59,452 bases of DNA from an uncultured Fidelibacterota bacterium (GTDB taxonomy: Bacteria > Marinisomatota > Marinisomatia > SCGC-AAA003-L08 > GCA-002707645): assembly GCA_913020255.1 (NCBI GenBank), contig CAJWAW010000002.1, forward strand, positions 1 through 59,452, read 5' to 3'. The notes beneath the pieces were generated by a model. The model searched no databases, was not told the DNA's origin, and saw only the letters and a program-made list of their open reading frames with translations. Positions within the stretch are counted from its first letter, which is position 1. Each line of letters starts with the position of its first letter. Both the position numbers and the translations under genes were made by a program. Positions 55,172 through 59,452 of this stretch are shown in pieces.

Positions 55172-55809
55172 AAATCTAGATCTTTAAATGAAATTGAATT
55201 TTTTTTATTGAAGTCTCCAATTGAGGTTCTTTTTAATTTAGATAGGTATCCATATGTACCAAGCTCATAGGCTATATCTCTTGCTAACGAGCGTATATAA
55301 GTTCCTTTATTACAATTAATTTTTAAAGTTATTACTGAGTTGTCAAAAGATATTAATTTTATATAATTTATTCTTACTTTAAACGGTTTAGTTCTAATAA
55401 ATATATCATTTCTAGCTAATGAGTACATTTTTACACCGTGGATTTTTTTTGCAGAAAAATAAGGTGGTACCTGAAAGATTTCTCCAGTAAATTTTTTTAT
55501 AGCATTACTTATATTTAAAGAATTTATCTTTGGTGTATTTTTATTTTTTTTTATAACTTTACCCGTTAAATCTAGCGTATCTGTCTCTTCTCCAATTTTA
55601 ATATCAGCAACATAAGTTTTAGAAAACTCCATGTATTTGCTAGTTTTTTTTGTAAAACTTCCAGTGCAAATAATAAGAATACCTTCTGCAAATGGATCTA
55701 ATGTTCCACAATGGCCAATTTTAATATTATTAAAATTAGATTTAATTTTTCTTATTACGTCATAAGAAGTTGCTTCTACAGGCTTCCATACTGAAAAAAC
55801 TTTATCCAT
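55153..55809 (-). CDS. truB: tRNA pseudouridine-55 synthase
   Basis: A 218-aa enzyme that makes the universal pseudouridine in the T loop of tRNAs. The catalytic Asp is in GHCGTLDPFAEGILIICTG. GEETDTLDLTGKV, the PPYFSAKKIHGVKMYSLAR stretch and CNKGTYIRSLARDIAYELG are also canonical. It lacks the C-terminal PUA extension of longer forms. Its ATG overlaps the rbfA stop as TAATG. Confidence 0.95.
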   Translation of the reverse strand: MDKVFSVWKPVEATSYDVIRKIKSNFNNIKIGHCGTLDPFAEGILIICTGSFTKKTSKYMEFSKTYVADIKIGEETDTLDLTGKVIKKNKNTPKINSLNISNAIKKFTGEIFQVPPYFSAKKIHGVKMYSLARNDIFIRTKPFKVRINYIKLISFDNSVITLKINCNKGTYIRSLARDIAYELGTYGYLSKLKRTSIGDFNKKNSISFKDLDLCTSIN

Positions 55810-56165
55810 TATTTTTTTAATAATTTGTTTATAGTATCATAAGATTCCAAGCTTTTATCTCTAATGAACTCTATATCTGGAACATATTTTGACTTCAAAT
55901 TAAGACCCATTTTATACTTAATAATTTTTCTATTTTCTACAATGGTCTTAAAGATTGAGTCCATATTAATATTTTGTCTGTTTGAATAAATACTAATAAA
56001 AATTTTAGCAACTCTTATATCTTTCGTTAATTCAACTTTTGTTACACTAACTAAACAATTATCAATTATAATGTTATCTTTTGAAAAGATATTACTAACA
56101 ATTTTTTGAATTTGAATTTCTATGCGTGTAGACCTTTTAAATGGTCTTATGGAATTAATACTTAT
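55809..56165 (-). CDS. rbfA: Ribosome-binding factor A with apparent ATA start
   Basis: A 118-aa 30S maturation factor fully encoded in the gap between infB and truB, where rbfA is found in most bacteria. The frame reads SINSIRPFKRSTRIEIQIQK, then LVSVTKVELTKDIRVAKIFISIY and the end YVPDIEFIRDKSLESYDTINKLL. These match the RbfA KH-like fold, including the V-x-V-T-x-V-x-x-S/T-x-D-x-x-x-A-x-V pattern. No ATG, GTG or TTG lies at the N-terminus. ATA at 56165-56163 overlaps the infB stop (ATAA, analogous to ATGA) and has AAAAGGA 7 nt upstream, so it is the most likely start; the nearby ATT codons are alternatives. Confidence 0.85.
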   Translation of the reverse strand: MSINSIRPFKRSTRIEIQIQKIVSNIFSKDNIIIDNCLVSVTKVELTKDIRVAKIFISIYSNRQNINMDSIFKTIVENRKIIKYKMGLNLKSKYVPDIEFIRDKSLESYDTINKLLKK

Positions 56166-58477
56166 GACAATTTCCTTTTAACTTCTTTTAATTCATATAC
56201 CTCAATAATATCTTTTTCTTGAAATTCGGTAAAATTATCTATGCCAATACCACATTCGTAGCCTTCTTTAACCTCAGAAACATCATCTTTAAATCTTTTA
56301 AGTGAAGTGAGCTTTCCTTCATAAATAATCTCATTATCTCTTAAAAGACGAAGTTTTGAGTTTCTGATGACTTTGCCTTTATCAATAAAACAACCTGCTA
56401 TCATACCAATTTTAGGAATTTTAAATAAATCTCTTACTTGAGCAGTTCCAATTGAATTTTCAACAATATCTGGAGCTAGTAATCCTTCAAGGGCCAATTT
56501 AATTTCTTCAATAGCTTCGTAAATAATAGAATAGTGCTTAATTTGAACACCAAGCTCCCTAGCTAACTTTCTTGCCATAGTTGAAGAGCTTACATTAAAA
56601 CATATCACTATACCTTTTGATGCTGCAGCTAGCCTCACATCATTTTGACTCAACATACCAACAGATTTTAGTATAATTTTAACCTTAACTTCTGTACTTG
56701 AAATACTCATTAAGGAGTCACTTAAGGCTTCAATTGAACCATCAACATCACCTTTTATTAAAATATTCAACTCACTGACTTTTCCAGTTTTGATCTCTTC
56801 AGATATTTGATCTAGCGTTATTTTGGAGTGCATTTGATGGATTGCTTCACGTTCAAGTCTAGATCTATCTTCAGATATCTTTTTAGCTTCTTTTTCATCT
56901 TTATATACGATAAATGACTCACCCGCTGTAGGGACTTTATTGAACCCAAGTATTTGAACTGGATCCGATGGATATGCTATTGCTACTGAGTCACCTCTTT
57001 CGTTCAATAAGTCTCTTACTCTCGAATATTGAGAACCGCACACAAAAACTTCACCTTTTCTTAGCGTACCTTTTTCAATTAAAACTGTTGCAACTGGACC
57101 AATACCCTTGTCAAGCCTAGATTCAATGACAACAGATTTACAAAGGCAATCTTGAACAGCTTTAAGATCAAGAACATCAGCTTCTAGTAAAATTTTATCA
57201 AGCAAATCTTCTATCCCCTCACCAGTCTTAGCCGAAATAGATGAACACTGGTATTTACCTCCCCAATCTTCAACTAAAATACTTTTCTCTGACAATTGTT
57301 TTTTAATTTTATCAATATCAGCAGCAGGTTTATCAATTTTATTTATAGCAACAATAATTGGAACAGATGCTGCTTTTGCATGGTCGATTGCCTCTAATGT
57401 CTGTGGCATTAATCCATCATCAGCAGCAACTATTAATATAACAATATCTGTAACTTGCGCACCTCTAGCTCTCATTGCTGTAAATGCTTCGTGACCAGGT
57501 GTATCTACAAATGTAATCTTCTTATCTTGAACCTGAACTTCATAAGCGCCTATATGTTGAGTTATTCCACCAGATTCACCAGCAATAACATTTGTATCTC
57601 TAATATAATCTAGCAATGAAGTTTTACCATGATCAACATGGCCCATTACTGTCACAACTGGTGGCCTTGTTATTAGCAAAGATTCATCTACAATTTCTTC
57701 CTCTGCCTCTTCTTTGAAAATATCTAAGGTTTCAACAGTAAAGTCAAACTCTCCTGATACCATAATAATAGTATCCATATCTAATCTTTGATTTATAGTA
57801 ACCATTAAACCTAAATTCATACACTGCATAATTATTTCCTGAGCAGAAACTTTCATCATTTTAGACAGTTCATCAACAGTTAAAAACTCTGGTACTTTTA
57901 TAATTTTTGAAACATTAGATTCACTGCCTTCTAAAATATCATCATCAACTTTCTTTTTAATTTTCTTTTTTGATTTTTTATTAAGCTTTGATAGAGAAGC
58001 TGCAATATTCAACTTTTTATCTGAACCTTTAATTTTATTTGTTTTGCTTAACTTTTCAGAAGATGCTGGCAAGGATACTTTTTTAAGATTATGTTTAGGA
58101 GTTGATTGTTCTTTACTTGTTTCAATATTATCTTTTTTATTAACTTTTCTTATCTCTGACTTATTTACTTCTTTTATATCGTCGCTTTTACTTAAAATAT
58201 CATTTTTAACATTTTTCTCAGGTATATCTTCATCTATTTTTTGTGTTTCGATAGTTTTTTTTGTTGTTTCAATTGCAATTCTTGCTTTTTCTTTCAATAC
58301 TCTTTCTACTTGTTTCTTCTCTTTCGAAAATTCCATCAATATTGAAGAATAAGTTGCGCTATCAACTGGCATCATATGATTCGATACTTTAATGCCCTTG
58401 TTCTCAAGAAATGATACAATATCATGGTGAGCAATATTTAATTCTTTAGCAATTTGATATATTCTTTTATTACTCAT
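56162..58477 (-). CDS. infB: Translation initiation factor IF-2
   Basis: A 771-aa GTPase that delivers fMet-tRNA to the 30S subunit. An IF2_N module opens the protein (IYQIAKELNIAHHDIVSFLE), followed by a lysine-rich linker (about 65-190) and a second IF2_N (FLTVDELSKMMKVSAQEIIMQCM). The G domain has GHVDHGKTS at about 279-287, VDTPGHEAF and NKIDKPAAD. Domains II-IV follow, ending in EKDIIEVYELKEVKRKLS. The linker is short compared with myxobacterial or enteric forms. The ATG overlaps the nusA stop by 8 nt. Confidence 0.97.
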   Translation of the reverse strand: MSNKRIYQIAKELNIAHHDIVSFLENKGIKVSNHMMPVDSATYSSILMEFSKEKKQVERVLKEKARIAIETTKKTIETQKIDEDIPEKNVKNDILSKSDDIKEVNKSEIRKVNKKDNIETSKEQSTPKHNLKKVSLPASSEKLSKTNKIKGSDKKLNIAASLSKLNKKSKKKIKKKVDDDILEGSESNVSKIIKVPEFLTVDELSKMMKVSAQEIIMQCMNLGLMVTINQRLDMDTIIMVSGEFDFTVETLDIFKEEAEEEIVDESLLITRPPVVTVMGHVDHGKTSLLDYIRDTNVIAGESGGITQHIGAYEVQVQDKKITFVDTPGHEAFTAMRARGAQVTDIVILIVAADDGLMPQTLEAIDHAKAASVPIIVAINKIDKPAADIDKIKKQLSEKSILVEDWGGKYQCSSISAKTGEGIEDLLDKILLEADVLDLKAVQDCLCKSVVIESRLDKGIGPVATVLIEKGTLRKGEVFVCGSQYSRVRDLLNERGDSVAIAYPSDPVQILGFNKVPTAGESFIVYKDEKEAKKISEDRSRLEREAIHQMHSKITLDQISEEIKTGKVSELNILIKGDVDGSIEALSDSLMSISSTEVKVKIILKSVGMLSQNDVRLAAASKGIVICFNVSSSTMARKLARELGVQIKHYSIIYEAIEEIKLALEGLLAPDIVENSIGTAQVRDLFKIPKIGMIAGCFIDKGKVIRNSKLRLLRDNEIIYEGKLTSLKRFKDDVSEVKEGYECGIGIDNFTEFQEKDIIEVYELKEVKRKLS

Positions 58478-59452
58478 TATTTTTCTTTAAATACTCTGTT
58501 ACTTTATCTTTAATTTTATCTAATGTTTTCAATCCTAAGCCTTTAATTTCTAACAAGACTTCATCTTCTGCTTCGAATAATTTATTTGAATCAACTATAT
58601 CATTATCTATTAAAAGAGATTTAAGTTTATCAGTTATATCAGGAATATCTTTAATATCTACCTTTTTTTCTTTCATATGTTCTGTTTCACTCTTAGCAGT
58701 TATTGTATAACCAGTTACATCTTGCGATAATCTTAAATTTGAACCATTACGTCCAATTGCCATAGCTAAATCATCGTCATTAAATATCGCTAATGCATAT
58801 TTGTCTTTTTCATCAATATACAAATCGATTGGTTTAACTGGTGAAAGAGCCCTTGATAATATAATAGCTGGTTGTTCACTCCAGTTTATTATATCTATTT
58901 TCTCACCATTTAATTCACGTACTATTGATTGTATTCTACTCCCTTTCATACCAACGCAAGCACCAACAGCATCGATTCTTCTATCTGAAGAATACACTAT
59001 AACCTTGCTTCTATCACCAGGAGCCCTTGAAATTTTCTTTATTTCTATTATACCATCCTCAATTTCAGGTACTTCTAATTCGAATAGTTTTTCTAAAAAC
59101 TTATTATCTGTTCTTGACATAATAATTTCGGGTGATCTACCAGGGTTAAACTCTACTGTTTTAATTAAACCTCGTATTTGCTCTCCTCTTTTAAAATGAT
59201 CATTATATATTTGTTCACTTTTTGGAATTATTATCTCAATTTTATCATTATCTGTTATAAATATTCTATCTCTTTGAATTTGGTGAACATAACCAGAATA
59301 TATATTATCAATCTTACTGATAAATTCATTATAAACAGACTCCTTTTCAATATCCTTGATTTTTTGAGCGAGGTGCTGTTTAGCATGAGCAATTAATCTT
59401 CTACCAAAAATACTAGGATCGATAATATCTATAAACATATCACCTACAATAA
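58470..59452 (-). CDS. nusA: Transcription termination/antitermination factor NusA, N-terminus beyond the window
   Basis: C-terminal 327 or so residues. The frame is open to the right edge (VGDMFIDIIDPSIFGRRLIA), so the ATG at 59438 is internal. Seen are the end of the RNA-polymerase-binding domain, the S1 domain (GYVHQIQRDRIFI), KH1 and KH2 (VGACVGMKGSRIQSIVRELNGEKIDII and LAMAIGRNGSNLRLSQDVTGYTI), and a single C-terminal helix-hairpin-helix repeat (LLEIKGLGLKTLDKI). It heads the nusA-infB-rbfA-truB-ribF-rpsO-pnp operon; rimP would lie outside. Confidence 0.96.
   Translation of the reverse strand, partial: IVGDMFIDIIDPSIFGRRLIAHAKQHLAQKIKDIEKESVYNEFISKIDNIYSGYVHQIQRDRIFITDNDKIEIIIPKSEQIYNDHFKRGEQIRGLIKTVEFNPGRSPEIIMSRTDNKFLEKLFELEVPEIEDGIIEIKKISRAPGDRSKVIVYSSDRRIDAVGACVGMKGSRIQSIVRELNGEKIDIINWSEQPAIILSRALSPVKPIDLYIDEKDKYALAIFNDDDLAMAIGRNGSNLRLSQDVTGYTITAKSETEHMKEKKVDIKDIPDITDKLKSLLIDNDIVDSNKLFEAEDEVLLEIKGLGLKTLDKIKDKVTEYLKKNNE

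Overview
The window is a 59.5 kb piece of a very AT-rich, tightly packed bacterial chromosome. Neighbouring genes often overlap by 1, 4 or 8 nt, and gaps rarely exceed 100 nt. Three large secreted proteins end in tandem repeats of the type 'DLNNDGTLNVLDIVSLVNLIL' and carry 'GCT..ASNYN..A..DDGSC' modules. Together with the tricorn protease, the DUF1365/Cfa lipid genes and the marine, low-GC character, this points to Candidatus Marinimicrobia (SAR406) or a close FCB-group relative. That assignment is inferred from the proteins; no rRNA is present.

Layout: (1) 1-7.7 kb, plus strand: end of accC, gcvH, gcvPA, leuS, an M3 oligopeptidase and an outer-membrane-barrel-like protein, probably one transcript. 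(2) 7.7-16.3 kb, minus strand: an apparent lipid-tailoring cassette (RetSat-like flavoprotein, DUF2256 peptide, COG2907 flavoprotein, DUF1365, Cfa synthase, a second Cfa-like methyltransferase, a fatty-acid desaturase and another flavoprotein), followed by hpf and a 46-aa membrane peptide. A SOUL heme-binding gene is divergent from it. (3) 16.9-22.8 kb, minus: polysaccharide deacetylase, two alpha/beta hydrolases (one MenH-like), cutA and a tricorn protease. (4) 22.86-23.03 kb, plus: a probable 6S RNA with a long closing stem. (5) 23.0-30.6 kb, minus: hflX, a BatA-like membrane protein, a dolichol/phytol-kinase-like protein, rpe, a PASTA protein, rsmB, fmt and yajC. (6) 30.7-31.6 kb, plus: dus. 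(7) 31.6-40.5 kb, minus: a PAS-GAF-GGDEF-EAL protein, DUF502, mutL, an ftcD fusion, a 39-aa membrane peptide, a site-2 protease, a Xer recombinase, gpmA and a HIT protein. (8) 40.5-49.9 kb, minus: three dockerin-tailed secreted proteins interleaved with msrB, a COG2426 transporter-like protein, a glycosyltransferase and small proteins. (9) 50.3-59.45 kb, minus: tRNA-Pro(GGG), a MerR regulator, ald, pnp, rpsO, ribF, truB, rbfA, infB and nusA (cut by the right edge), the classical nusA-infB-pnp order.

Several genes would be missed by a standard ORF scan. rbfA (55809-56165) and the N-terminus of the outer-membrane protein (6878-7711) have no ATG, GTG or TTG start. They appear to begin with ATA and ATT, each sitting exactly where a stop/start overlap is expected. 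Three peptides of 39-52 aa (7734-7874, 14388-14546, 37810-37929) are supported by a perfect Shine-Dalgarno sequence, a family signature, or stop/start overlaps. The least ordinary region is the lipid cassette at 7.9-16.9 kb. The least explained is the roughly 400-nt gene-free stretch at 49.87-50.27 kb.
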